Assembly: GCF_002934605.1 (NCBI RefSeq)
Contig: NZ_PTJC01000006.1
Location: 1,674,001-1,738,000 of the forward strand
Source of the DNA: Neolewinella xylanilytica
GTDB lineage: Bacteria > Bacteroidota > Bacteroidia > Chitinophagales > Saprospiraceae
Direction of reading: 5' to 3'
DNA length: 64,000 bases
In this document: positions 27,250 through 35,776 of the stretch, one piece after another
Layout: every line of letters begins with the position of its first letter
How positions within the stretch are numbered: the stretch's first letter is position 1
The notes under the pieces: generated by a model
Database searches by the model: none
What the model saw: the letters and a program-made list of their open reading frames with translations, nothing else
Told to the model about the DNA's origin: nothing
Translations under genes and position numbers: made by a program

Positions 27250-27822
27250 TTGACCTCTCAAGCACTGAACGAACTCCCCGATCCGACCACCATCCCCACG
27301 GCCGGATTTCTGCCCCGGCTGGCGGCCGCCATCATCGATGCCGTGGTGCTCGGCCCGCTCTCCTTTGGCATATACTACTTCATGGTCTGGCAACCGAGCC
27401 TATTGGGCATCGTGGCGGTATGGTTGATCTCCTTTGCTTACAAACCCATACTCGAGGCCAGACTTGGCTTCACCATCGGTAAGTGGATCATGCGTTTGCG
27501 GGTCGTGGACCGGGGGACCAATTTACGGATCGACTTCAACCAAAGCCTGCTCCGGTACCTTCCCTGGGCGATCTCCGCTTTCGTTACCCTCTTTGTGTAC
27601 ATTCGGCTGGCCCAGTCGGCCGGGATCCAGGAAGTGGGTGACCTGTGGGCGTACAACAAGTACATGAACACCTTTCCCCTTAGCCAGAATTTCTTCGTCA
27701 GCATGGGAAACAGTTTTCCGATCTTCTCGGCGGTATGGCTTATTTCCGACCCCTGGCACCGCGCGCTGCACGATCGTTGGGCGGAGACCTTCGTGGTAAG
27801 AGACGTATCCGTACGGGGCTAA
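27250..27822 (+). CDS. RDD-family membrane protein
   Basis: A 190-residue membrane protein. The RDD signature is visible as the arginine/aspartate arrangement FLPRLAAAIIDAVVLGPL in the first membrane helix, GFTIGKWIMRLRVVDRG after the second and WHRALHDRWAETFVV at the end. Three or four membrane helices lie at about residues 25-45, 50-68, 98-118 and 150-168. The family function is undetermined; transport is often suggested. The start appears to be a TTG at 27250, since no ATG precedes the first helix. It follows dnaG by 14 bases and overlaps the convergent DUF4249 gene by 4 bases. Confidence 0.85.
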   Translation: MTSQALNELPDPTTIPTAGFLPRLAAAIIDAVVLGPLSFGIYYFMVWQPSLLGIVAVWLISFAYKPILEARLGFTIGKWIMRLRVVDRGTNLRIDFNQSLLRYLPWAISAFVTLFVYIRLAQSAGIQEVGDLWAYNKYMNTFPLSQNFFVSMGNSFPIFSAVWLISDPWHRALHDRWAETFVVRDVSVRG

Positions 27823-28754
27823 TTGCCTGGTCCCGGAAGCGTTAGTCCCTTCTGTACTGAAGTGTACCCGGCGAACACGCCCAGGCCGCTGCTCACATTG
27901 TTGTAAATGACAACGGGGTCTTTGAGGCCGCTGTTGGGCATTTCGTCCGGGCGCATGATGCTGCGCTGGTAAAAGTAGTATTCGGGGCTTACCGTACGGA
28001 GTTCCGCAATCACCTGTCCCAGTAGTTCCGTGGCCGGGTCCAGGCGGCTCTGAAGGTGAACGTCGACCAACGGTCCACCTGCTTTGTCCTGAAGTAAGAT
28101 GCTAATGGTCTGCCCTCCGGCGGCTTCGTGGATGGGAGTAGTCAGCCCCTTTAGGTAAGGTTGCATACGGATCGTGTCCCCGCTGCTACCGAGTTTGAAG
28201 GGAACGACCATCTGGCTGATGCGCAGGTCGTAGTAATTGGTTTCCGCTTCGGGGTCCGCGTAGTCGACCAACAGGCGGTAATCGTACACCGACGCTGCCT
28301 CCTCATGGGAAACGCTCAGTCCTTCCACCGTGACCGAACTGATGCCAACGGGTTCGGGAATGGAAGACACGGCCGAAACGGGGTCGTAGCCGGGGGCATA
28401 GACGTGGATGGTATACTGCCGGCCGATCTGGGGCTTGAAGGTGGTAGTGCGGTAGGTGCCGGGCCGGTCCGTTTCCGTCGACGGAAAGTAGGTGAGTTCC
28501 TCTGCCAGGTCCATTCCTTCGAAGAGCGACACGCGGGCGTCCGTGATATGCATGCCGGAAGGAGTCCCTCTGGGGCGGGTGGCGGACACCTGTAGCACGA
28601 CGGCTTGCTCCGGCAGAAAGCTGGAACTAAGTACTAAACGGCTCTTTCGATCGGGTAAGTCCAGGTCCACCGGCTCTTCACACGCAACTAGCAGCACCGA
28701 GCTCAGGAACAGCGCGGAAAGGGTGCGGAGCGTGACGGTGAAGGATAGCGGCAT
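27819..28754 (-). CDS. DUF4249 surface lipoprotein
   Basis: A 311-residue lipoprotein (signal peptide ending LSSVLLVACEEP, lipidation on the Cys). Its family, DUF4249, is nearly always encoded beside a TonB-dependent receptor in Bacteroidota, where it is thought to act as a surface-exposed accessory protein, much as SusD does for SusC. The fold is predicted to be mostly beta, with immunoglobulin-like strands (DARVSLFEGMDLAEELTYF). It lies 26 bases after the receptor gene and ends the sigma-FecR-receptor operon. The ligand is unknown. Confidence 0.88.
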   Translation of the reverse strand: MPLSFTVTLRTLSALFLSSVLLVACEEPVDLDLPDRKSRLVLSSSFLPEQAVVLQVSATRPRGTPSGMHITDARVSLFEGMDLAEELTYFPSTETDRPGTYRTTTFKPQIGRQYTIHVYAPGYDPVSAVSSIPEPVGISSVTVEGLSVSHEEAASVYDYRLLVDYADPEAETNYYDLRISQMVVPFKLGSSGDTIRMQPYLKGLTTPIHEAAGGQTISILLQDKAGGPLVDVHLQSRLDPATELLGQVIAELRTVSPEYYFYQRSIMRPDEMPNSGLKDPVVIYNNVSSGLGVFAGYTSVQKGLTLPGPGN

Positions 28755-28780
28755 AATGAGTGAATTTACCGCTTTGTCCG

Positions 28781-31459
28781 CTATCTTCCAAATACGTCCC
28801 TGCCGCCGGAACTAAACGTAAGCCGGTAACTCAGGGTCGGCAGCAAGGGGGTCACGAAGATCTTGTAGAATTGATCGCGGCTTTCCGGCCCCGTCTCGCC
28901 CGTGGTCCACTCCGGACGGGTCTCGTAGTAAATCGGGTTATGGCGATCGTAAACGTTGTAGAGCCCGACGTCGATGGCGTGCGTAAATCGACTATTCTCG
29001 GAGCTGAGATTGGTGTGTAGGTTGAGGTCCAGCCGGTGATTGGCCGGCATTCGGAAGCCGTTCCGTTCTTCGGTCAAGGGCGTATTCGGCGTGCCGTAGT
29101 CAATGGGGCTGGAGAAAATAATTTCGCTCATGCTGTACGCCAGGCCCGTTTCGTATCGCCAACTGCCCGTAAGGGTGGTGCGCTCGCCAAGCTGATAAAT
29201 TAACAAGAGATTAACGGAGTGGCGGCGGTCGTAGCGGAAAGGGAAGGTACTTCCCTGGTTCGTCAGGAGGTCGAACGTGCGTTCGCTACGTGCCAGCGTG
29301 TAGCTCAACCATCCCCTCACTTTTCCCCGGTTGCGCTGCAGGCTCGTTTCCAGACCGTAGGCTTTTCCCGTGCCGCGGCTCAGCTCATCTTTCCACGTTT
29401 CCGAAGATTGCTGTCCTTCGGAATAGGCAATCAATCCCTGCATCGACTTATAGTAAGCCGCGGTCGTAAATGACCAAGTGGGTGCGGGGTGGAAGGTGAG
29501 TTTCCCGCTGATTTGTGGGGATACGGCGGGCGCGATGTCTGCGGTAGACGGTACCCACAAGTCGGACGGAACGCCGATCACGAAACTTCCGAGGAGGTGG
29601 ACGGGCTGTACCGTCCGGTCGTAGCTGAGTTGCCAGTCGATGTGGTCGGTGAGCGGGCCGGAGAACATAATGCGGGGGCTCAGGGAGGTAAACCTGCCAC
29701 CCCCTTCCATCCAGGTGTTTACCCGCAAACCGAGCCGGTAATACAGATTGCCGCGGTGCCCGCCGAGCGACGCATACGCCGCAAGCTGGAGGGGGTTGTA
29801 CTCGGTCGGTCCGGCTTCGCTACCGTAATGATCCAGCCGGATGGTATCCGTGAGCAGCGAAGGGGTAAAGCGATGGTCGTTCACTTCGGCGCCGAAGCGC
29901 AGGAATGACGTATTGCCCATACTGTACTGACCGTCGAAGGCAAAACCGATTTGCCGAATACTCGACTGATAATTTCCACTTACCAGCTTCCCCTCGTAGT
30001 CCCCGTTGTTGACCGTCTTGAAGCTATCCGAGCGCTCGAAGGTGGAGGCGGTTTGCAGGTCGCTGTACGACAACCGGAAGTTGCCGAACATTTTCTCGCT
30101 AAAAACATGGTTATACCGCAGGGCGGCCACCGTATTTCCCCAGTGGACACTCTCGCGCCGCGCGACGGGAGCGTGATACGTCATGAGCGTACCTGCCTGA
30201 GAGAGTTGTCGGATCGTGTCCGATTGCCAGCTATAATTCGTGTAATCGTCCAGCCCGGAATAGACACTCAGATAGATCCGCCCCCGCTTCCCCGCCCGTT
30301 GATTGAGCTTGAAGTTAATATCGTAAACGTCGTAGCTCATCGCGCCGCGCCGCCCCCGTTGCCGTTTGTATGCTTCGCTGAATCGCCGGATCAAACTACT
30401 CGCCCAGAAATACCGTCCGGTAAGCAGGAAGGAACTTTCTCCCACCCGGATGGGCCCCTCGGCCGCTACCTGAGCGGAGAGGAGGCTGCTGCCTACGGAG
30501 AGTTCGTTCTCGTACAGGTTACCGTCCCGGGTATGGACATCAAGCACCCCGCCGATTCGGCCACCGAAGCGAGCGGGGATCGCATCCTTGTACAGGTCAA
30601 TCCGACGGATGGCCTGGTTGCTGAAGATGCTGAAGAGCCCGCCGGCGTGGCTCAGGCCGTACACCGGTACGCCGTCCAGGAGGATCAGGTTGTGCCCCGC
30701 TTCGCTGCCCCGGATCAGCATACCGCCGATCCCTTCCGCTCCGCTGGTCACTCCCGGGAGCAGACGGGCCAGTTGCAGCGGGTCGTCTTCTCCCAGAAGA
30801 CCACCTAATTGGGAAACCTCCGAATGGCCGATCCGGGTGCCGGTCTCGAAGTACCTGGCGTCCCCCTCCCCATTTTCCACCGCCGTGACAATGATTTGGG
30901 GTAGTTCGTTATTGGGGGTCAGCCGAAGATTGATCTGGGTGTCGGAGCGCAGCAGGATGTCCTGTTCCAGTGGCCGGTAACCGATGTAGGTCGCCCGGAG
31001 GCGGTGCCGACCACCCGATGTGGACAGCGTGTAAAATCCGTATTCGTTGGATATGGTGCCGGCTTTGGCATTCGTGAGCTGGACCGTGGCGCCGATGAGT
31101 CGCTCGCCGCTGACCGCGTCGCTCACCATACCGTACAGGGTGTACGTGCGCGCCAAAAGGGCCGCGTCGGGCAGGATCAGCAGACCGGCAGATCCTCGCT
31201 CGTAGGTTAGTTCGGTATCGCGCAGCAACCAATCGAGCCAGGCGGAAGGAGTGCGGATATCCTCCGTGAGGTCGATGACGGTGGTCGGGAGCTGGTCCGG
31301 CCGGTAGCTAATGGAGGCGCCCTGTTCGGTGAGGGCCACCAAAGCCTCCTCGAGGGTATAGGTTCCGCCGGGTAAAAAAATGGATGGATTGTCCTGTGCC
31401 CGCAAGGCTAGGGTCGCTGTAACGCCGATGACCAGTAGTAGCCATTGCAACCCCCTCAT
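28781..31459 (-). CDS. TonB-dependent outer-membrane receptor with STN and carboxypeptidase-like domains
   Basis: An 892-residue outer-membrane receptor. In order: signal peptide (to about residue 21), an STN-type signalling domain (YTLEEALVALTEQGASISY), a carboxypeptidase-D regulatory-like domain (GMVSDAVSGERLIGATVQL), a plug domain (LLPGVTSGAEGIGGMLIRG, with NLILLDGVPVYGLSH), then a 22-strand-type barrel ending in a phenylalanine-rich C-terminal strand. The STN domain together with the adjacent FecR and ECF sigma genes means that substrate binding should be signalled to transcription. The transported compound is not evident; iron chelates are the usual guess, but oligosaccharide or peptide is possible. 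Confidence 0.93.
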   Translation of the reverse strand: MRGLQWLLLVIGVTATLALRAQDNPSIFLPGGTYTLEEALVALTEQGASISYRPDQLPTTVIDLTEDIRTPSAWLDWLLRDTELTYERGSAGLLILPDAALLARTYTLYGMVSDAVSGERLIGATVQLTNAKAGTISNEYGFYTLSTSGGRHRLRATYIGYRPLEQDILLRSDTQINLRLTPNNELPQIIVTAVENGEGDARYFETGTRIGHSEVSQLGGLLGEDDPLQLARLLPGVTSGAEGIGGMLIRGSEAGHNLILLDGVPVYGLSHAGGLFSIFSNQAIRRIDLYKDAIPARFGGRIGGVLDVHTRDGNLYENELSVGSSLLSAQVAAEGPIRVGESSFLLTGRYFWASSLIRRFSEAYKRQRGRRGAMSYDVYDINFKLNQRAGKRGRIYLSVYSGLDDYTNYSWQSDTIRQLSQAGTLMTYHAPVARRESVHWGNTVAALRYNHVFSEKMFGNFRLSYSDLQTASTFERSDSFKTVNNGDYEGKLVSGNYQSSIRQIGFAFDGQYSMGNTSFLRFGAEVNDHRFTPSLLTDTIRLDHYGSEAGPTEYNPLQLAAYASLGGHRGNLYYRLGLRVNTWMEGGGRFTSLSPRIMFSGPLTDHIDWQLSYDRTVQPVHLLGSFVIGVPSDLWVPSTADIAPAVSPQISGKLTFHPAPTWSFTTAAYYKSMQGLIAYSEGQQSSETWKDELSRGTGKAYGLETSLQRNRGKVRGWLSYTLARSERTFDLLTNQGSTFPFRYDRRHSVNLLLIYQLGERTTLTGSWRYETGLAYSMSEIIFSSPIDYGTPNTPLTEERNGFRMPANHRLDLNLHTNLSSENSRFTHAIDVGLYNVYDRHNPIYYETRPEWTTGETGPESRDQFYKIFVTPLLPTLSYRLTFSSGGRDVFGR

Positions 31460-31471
31460 AATTGCGGGTTT

Positions 31472-32335
31472 TTATTGTTTACAGCGCCCGGAAAGTTGAA
31501 AATGTTTGGCGTCATCGCCGATGGAACGAAGCGTCAGCCCACCTAGTTTAGCGATATCGTGCAGTACGGCGGTCGCATCGGTGCTATTAAAATTGCCGCT
31601 TACCGGATAATCACAGGCCTGGCCGTGCTCCCAATCACACACGATACCCCAGTTGTCGGTAAAGTAGGTCAGGACCTCGGAGATGGGCGTATGGTCGAAT
31701 TTCAGGACGCCGGTACGCCAGGCGTGGTGGTTGAGGTGAGGAGCCCGATCGTGCACCATGGGTTGCCCGGTGGCCACGGTGGCGAACTCCATAGCTCCGA
31801 CCGGAAGCGTTTCCTGGTCCGTCTTGACGAGGACGGAGCCTTCCGAGACCTCAACTTCCAGTAGATCGGCGTCCGCGCGAACGTTGAAGGCGGTTCCGGT
31901 TACCCGGACGACGCTGCTGCCGTTGCTAACCAGGAAAGGGCGGGCAAGGTCGTGCGTGACCTCGAAGTAGCCCTGTCCTTCCAAATTTAAGGCTCTGTCC
32001 TGTTCATTAAAGCGATCGGGATCGTAGCTTATGCGGCTGCCCTGCTGCAAACTCACCTGACTGCCGTCGGGCAGGAGAAACATGGCAATGGGTGCATCGT
32101 CGTTGGAAAGATAGGTCCGACCGTCGCCGCTAAACAAGAATACGGCCGCTACGATGAGCAGGACGGCAGCGGCGGCACCCAGCAGATAGGGATAGCGCTT
32201 TTTACGGGGTGCCGACAATTGCCGGACGGGGGTGAGACGGGCGTGAAGCTGGATCAGTCCGCGTTCCACATCGGGAGTATAATCCTCCCGATAGTTGGTA
32301 ACCAAGCGGTCTATGTCGTGCTGATCTAATTTCAT
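31472..32335 (-). CDS. FecR-type anti-sigma/transmembrane signal transducer
   Basis: A 287-residue inner-membrane protein: a short cytoplasmic part (residues 1-45), one membrane helix (YLLGAAAAVLLIVAAVFLF, about 48-67), then a periplasmic FecR domain with FLLPDGSQVSLQQGSRISY and VRVTGTAFNVRAD. The C-terminal part (FDHTPISEVLTYFTDNWGI) matches DUF4974, the STN-like domain that contacts the receptor's N-terminus. It probably passes the receptor signal to the sigma factor encoded immediately upstream (117-base gap). The receptor gene begins 12 bases after its stop. Confidence 0.92.
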   Translation of the reverse strand: MKLDQHDIDRLVTNYREDYTPDVERGLIQLHARLTPVRQLSAPRKKRYPYLLGAAAAVLLIVAAVFLFSGDGRTYLSNDDAPIAMFLLPDGSQVSLQQGSRISYDPDRFNEQDRALNLEGQGYFEVTHDLARPFLVSNGSSVVRVTGTAFNVRADADLLEVEVSEGSVLVKTDQETLPVGAMEFATVATGQPMVHDRAPHLNHHAWRTGVLKFDHTPISEVLTYFTDNWGIVCDWEHGQACDYPVSGNFNSTDATAVLHDIAKLGGLTLRSIGDDAKHFQLSGRCKQ

Positions 32336-32452
32336 GAGGACGTTGCGTGAGTGTTAGCTTCGTCAGGGTGACCCCAAAGGTAGGTAGCCCCCCCTAAGGT
32401 AAGGGCCTCAATTGGTGGATTTTCGTCCGTTGGCTGACGCGATAGGTTCAAA

Positions 32453-33034
32453 TTAACCATGAATCAGGGAAATTAAAAATAGGAAGCACGACAGATACTG
32501 CCGGAGAAATTTATACGCCCGCGTCATTTGATTTTCTACCGTTTTGACGGATATGTCCAGTCCATCGGCAATTTCGCGGTGGCTCATGTGTTCGAGCTTG
32601 CTCATCACGAATACGAGGCGACAGCGTTCCGGCAGCCGGTCGATCGCCGCGTTAATCCGTTGCTGTAGTTCCTCGTTTTCCAGCACGGCGGCGGGCTGCT
32701 GGGATCGGTCGGCCGCCGTTTCGGGTACCTCACCGTCGCCAACGGGGATCCGTTTTCGGTCGCGCAGATAGTTGAGGCTCCGGTTGCGTACCGCCGTGCG
32801 CAGGTAGGGACCTACCGCCGGCGTGTCGGACGGCAGGTTCGTCCGCTTGGTCCAAAGCAGGGCGAAGAAGTCCTGGACAATGTCTTCCGCCGCGGCGGGA
32901 TCACGAACCAATCGGATAGCGGTACGGCACAGCGGAACATAGTGCCGCCGGAACAACTCGTCGAGTGCCGAGGCCTCACCCCCCCGCAGGGAAGTGAATA
33001 ACTCGGTATCGGTGGCAGAGGAGGAGACGGACAT
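32453..33034 (-). CDS. ECF RNA polymerase sigma factor (FecI-like)
   Basis: A 193-residue ECF sigma factor: region 2 with RLVRDPAAAEDIVQDFFALLW and region 4 with LEHMSHREIADGLDISVKTV, a helix-turn-helix. It is the first gene of the FecI-FecR-TonB receptor-DUF4249 operon and would transcribe the operon on ligand binding by the receptor. The frame extends to 33127, but the start at 33034 gives the usual short N-terminus; the extra residues (MYGIGLALPILPGRK...) have no family character. It lies divergent from the symporter gene at 33185. Confidence 0.92.
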   Translation of the reverse strand: MSVSSSATDTELFTSLRGGEASALDELFRRHYVPLCRTAIRLVRDPAAAEDIVQDFFALLWTKRTNLPSDTPAVGPYLRTAVRNRSLNYLRDRKRIPVGDGEVPETAADRSQQPAAVLENEELQQRINAAIDRLPERCRLVFVMSKLEHMSHREIADGLDISVKTVENQMTRAYKFLRQYLSCFLFLISLIHG

Positions 33035-33153
33035 AGGCGAAAGGTGTAAGGTAGTACATCTACGGAAAAACCCCTTGTATAGCTTGCGACCGGGCAGAAT
33101 AGGTAGTGCCAGCCCGATTCCGTACAATCTCCGGAAGGGTTTTAAAAAGTACT

Positions 33154-33161
33154 TACCTTGC
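33154..33161 (+). promoter_or_regulatory. -7-like box of the symporter gene
   Basis: TACCTTGC in an AT-rich stretch, 24 bases before the ATG at 33185. The box overlaps the alternative upstream ATG at 33158, which supports the later start. No clear -33 TTTG is visible at the usual distance. This is a short motif, so chance occurrence is possible. Confidence 0.4.
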
Positions 33162-33184
33162 GATTTTCAAACCCCAATCTTCCT

Positions 33185-34765
33185 ATGGTGAAACGCTTAC
33201 ACACGCTCCTGGCCGCTTTCCTTTTACCCATGTTGGCCTTTGCGCAGGATCCGGGTGTGGAGCCGGCAGCCGGAACCGCTACCTCGACCATCGACGAAAA
33301 GATTCAGGCCGTTTTTGAGCCCATCACCGCCGTCGTGGAGTCCATTGTTTTCTTCACCGTACCGGTAGGGGACTTCGATATTCCCTTCGTTTTACCCTGG
33401 TTGATCATCGGCGCTACGGTCTTTACCGTTTACATGGGATTCATCAACATTACCGCATTCAAGCACGCCCTGGACGTCGTGAGTGGAAAATTCGACGATC
33501 CGGACGACCAGGGGGAAGTTTCCCACTTTCAGGCATTGACGGCGGCACTTTCCGGCACGGTAGGGGTCGGCAACATCGCCGGAGTCGCTTTCGCCGTCGC
33601 ATTGGGTGGACCGGGAGCTACCTTCTGGATGATCATCGCCGGTCTCCTGGGCATGACGTCGAAATTCGTTGAGTGTTCGCTGGGCCTGATGTACCGGGAC
33701 GTCCACGCCGATGGGTCCGTATCCGGGGGGCCGATGTATTACCTCGACCGGGGGCTGAAGGAAAAGGGACCCGGCTGGGCCGTCCTCGGAAAGGTGTTGG
33801 CCGTGATGTTTTCCATTGCCTGTATTGGCGGAAGCCTCGGGGGCGGAAACATGGTGCAGATCAACCAGGCCACCCAGCAGCTGACCGAAGTTACCGGCGG
33901 GGTGAACAGCTTCTTTTACGAACGCGGCTGGATATTTGGCCTCCTCATGGCCGTCACGGTTGGTTTGATTATTCTGGGTGGGATCAAGAGCATTGCCAAG
34001 GTAACGGACAAGGTAGTACCCTTCATGGTAGGGGTTTACGTACTTGCTTCGCTGGTGGTTCTCGGCTACCACATCACGGACATTCCCGCCGCGTTCGGCA
34101 TCATCTTTAGCAATGCCTTCAACGCCGATGCTCTCTACGGTGGATTTGTCGGTGTTTTGATCCAGGGATTTCGGCGGGCTGCTTTCAGTAACGAGGCCGG
34201 CATAGGTTCCGCATCCATCGCCCACTCCGCCGCCAAGACCGACGAACCGATCAGCGAGGGCATCGTGGCCCTCCTGGAACCCTTTATCGATACGGTAGTC
34301 ATTTGTACCATGACCGCCCTGGTGATCATCATTACCAACTATGGAGGCTACGGCGCGGAAACGGCCTTTGCCAATAAGGTGGCCGGAACCGTTGGGGACA
34401 TCACCCTTACCTCCGCCGCCTTCGAAACGGTTATCAGCTGGTTTCCGGTCGTACTGAGCATTGCGGTCATTCTGTTCGCGCTTTCCACGATGATCAGCTG
34501 GTCCTATTATGGACTCAAAGCCTGGACGTACCTCTTCGGAGAGTCCAAGCTCAATGAGGCGATTTACAAGATCATCTTCTGCCTCTTTGTCGTCATCGGT
34601 TCGGCGATCTCCGCGTCTGCCGTATTTAACTTCGGAGACGCCATGATCTTTGCCATGTGTTTCCCCAACGTTATGGGACTCTACATCCTGATGCCGAACG
34701 TGCGTCGGGCGCTCCAGGATTACCTGCACCGGGTTCGGACGGGAGAAATCACCCGCTTCGATTAA
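33185..34765 (+). CDS. Alanine/glycine:cation symporter (AGCS) family
   Basis: A 526-residue sodium- or proton-coupled amino acid importer. The AGCS signatures are present: [27 protein letters not shown], a run shared by alanine symporters, and [20 protein letters not shown], the family's second consensus. About eleven membrane helices follow an N-terminal cleavable-looking signal segment ([14 protein letters not shown]). The frame opens at 33158, but a -7 box at 33154 and the signal segment favour the ATG at 33185. The gene ends before a strong bidirectional terminator and is monocistronic. Substrate specificity (alanine, glycine or D-amino acids) cannot be read from the sequence. Confidence 0.93.
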   Translation: MVKRLHTLLAAFLLPMLAFAQDPGVEPAAGTATSTIDEKIQAVFEPITAVVESIVFFTVPVGDFDIPFVLPWLIIGATVFTVYMGFINITAFKHALDVVSGKFDDPDDQGEVSHFQALTAALSGTVGVGNIAGVAFAVALGGPGATFWMIIAGLLGMTSKFVECSLGLMYRDVHADGSVSGGPMYYLDRGLKEKGPGWAVLGKVLAVMFSIACIGGSLGGGNMVQINQATQQLTEVTGGVNSFFYERGWIFGLLMAVTVGLIILGGIKSIAKVTDKVVPFMVGVYVLASLVVLGYHITDIPAAFGIIFSNAFNADALYGGFVGVLIQGFRRAAFSNEAGIGSASIAHSAAKTDEPISEGIVALLEPFIDTVVICTMTALVIIITNYGGYGAETAFANKVAGTVGDITLTSAAFETVISWFPVVLSIAVILFALSTMISWSYYGLKAWTYLFGESKLNEAIYKIIFCLFVVIGSAISASAVFNFGDAMIFAMCFPNVMGLYILMPNVRRALQDYLHRVRTGEITRFD

Positions 34766-34819
34766 CCCTTTCCGGCTTGCGCCCCCTTTGTTTGTTTCCT
34801 ACAAGCAGCGGTTAACGAA

Positions 34820-34855
34820 AAAAGCCCCGGTACCATTCATGGTACCGGGGCTTTT
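34820..34855. terminator. Bidirectional rho-independent terminator
   Basis: A perfect 15-base inverted repeat (AAAAGCCCCGGTACC at 34820-34834 with its complement at 34841-34855) around a 6-base loop. The A- and T-tracts give a U-run in either direction. It lies between the convergent symporter and lipoprotein genes and should serve both. Confidence 0.92.
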
Positions 34856-34877
34856 GTATAAGGCCTTTTCCGGAGGG

Positions 34878-35702
34878 TTACTTCCGCGATTCTTCCATCG
34901 GATCGGCTTCCAGGGTAAAGGTTCTGCGTACGGGGTTGAGGGGGGTGTCGACAATACTGTCTCCCTGCATCAGGGTAAGCGTGATGGTGTTCTCACCCAT
35001 TGGCAGGTTTTCGAGGTAGTAGGGTTTCCACTCGTCGATTAGGAACTCCTTACCGTTGACGTTGGCTTTAACCTGGTATTCGTCGCCGATGGGCGCATTT
35101 ACCGGATAAAAATCAAGCATGACGTTTTCGGTCTGGGAGCGGCCCACATAGGTACCCTTCGGCCGGCTGTAAAAGAGCATCGGCTCGGTAATTTCCTGTT
35201 CGCTGGAAAAGCTGCCGTTAGAGGCCGTGACCATTACCGCGCGGTGGGCAGCCGGGGTTTTAATCGACTCGTGGTAGCTCCGACTCAAAAAGGTGAGAAT
35301 GTGGTGTTCTCCGTCCTGAACCGGCTCATCGAAGGTGGGCTCGTATTTGGCGATGTAGGGTTCGTTGTCGATGATGAGGTGAACGTGCTGACCCTGGTCG
35401 GAATTGGCGCACATCAGCTCGTCGGCATCTTCGGTAATCTGCCCGAAGGTGTAGCCGCTTACCTCGTAGGTGAAGGTGCCGCCATCGTAGGACCAATCGT
35501 CGATGCTGGCGTTCGGGAAACCCTCGGTGGGTGGCATGTCGGTCAGCTGAATGTCCTCGTTCCCGGGGTTGCCGGTCCCGATCAGCTCCGCGCCTTCTTC
35601 TTCTTCGACGCCGCCCTGATCCATTGCACCCTGGTCGGTATCCCCACCACAGCTAAAGGTGAACAGCAGGGAGAGGAAAAGTAGTGATTGAAAGGTTTTC
35701 AT
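34878..35702 (-). CDS. Uncharacterised lipoprotein with two beta-rich domains
   Basis: A 274-residue lipoprotein: signal peptide MKTFQSLLFLSLLFTFSC, with lipid on the cysteine in SCGG, then an acidic low-complexity linker (EEEEGAELIG). Two beta-rich parts follow: one around residues 60-160 with VHLIIDNEPYIAKYEP and HHILTFLSRSYHESIK, and one around 180-265 with LDFYPVNAPIGDEYQVKAN. Both halves have the feel of immunoglobulin-like domains for binding something outside the cell, but no motif decides it. The frame opens at 35768; the ATG at 35702 gives the signal peptide. It is followed by the bidirectional terminator and is divergent from the P-type ATPase gene. Confidence 0.78.
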   Translation of the reverse strand: MKTFQSLLFLSLLFTFSCGGDTDQGAMDQGGVEEEEGAELIGTGNPGNEDIQLTDMPPTEGFPNASIDDWSYDGGTFTYEVSGYTFGQITEDADELMCANSDQGQHVHLIIDNEPYIAKYEPTFDEPVQDGEHHILTFLSRSYHESIKTPAAHRAVMVTASNGSFSSEQEITEPMLFYSRPKGTYVGRSQTENVMLDFYPVNAPIGDEYQVKANVNGKEFLIDEWKPYYLENLPMGENTITLTLMQGDSIVDTPLNPVRRTFTLEADPMEESRK

Positions 35703-35776
35703 ATGGTATAACATTGGTTTAACTGTTTTGTCCGTCAGGACGTTACCTATTGAAGTGCACAAAAGCAATTAGGTTC

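Noticed and set aside
33392-34729. 445-residue minus-strand ORF opposite the alanine symporter
   Set aside because: It lacks any motif, is rich in Gly/Asp/His, and lies wholly opposite a clear membrane transporter gene.
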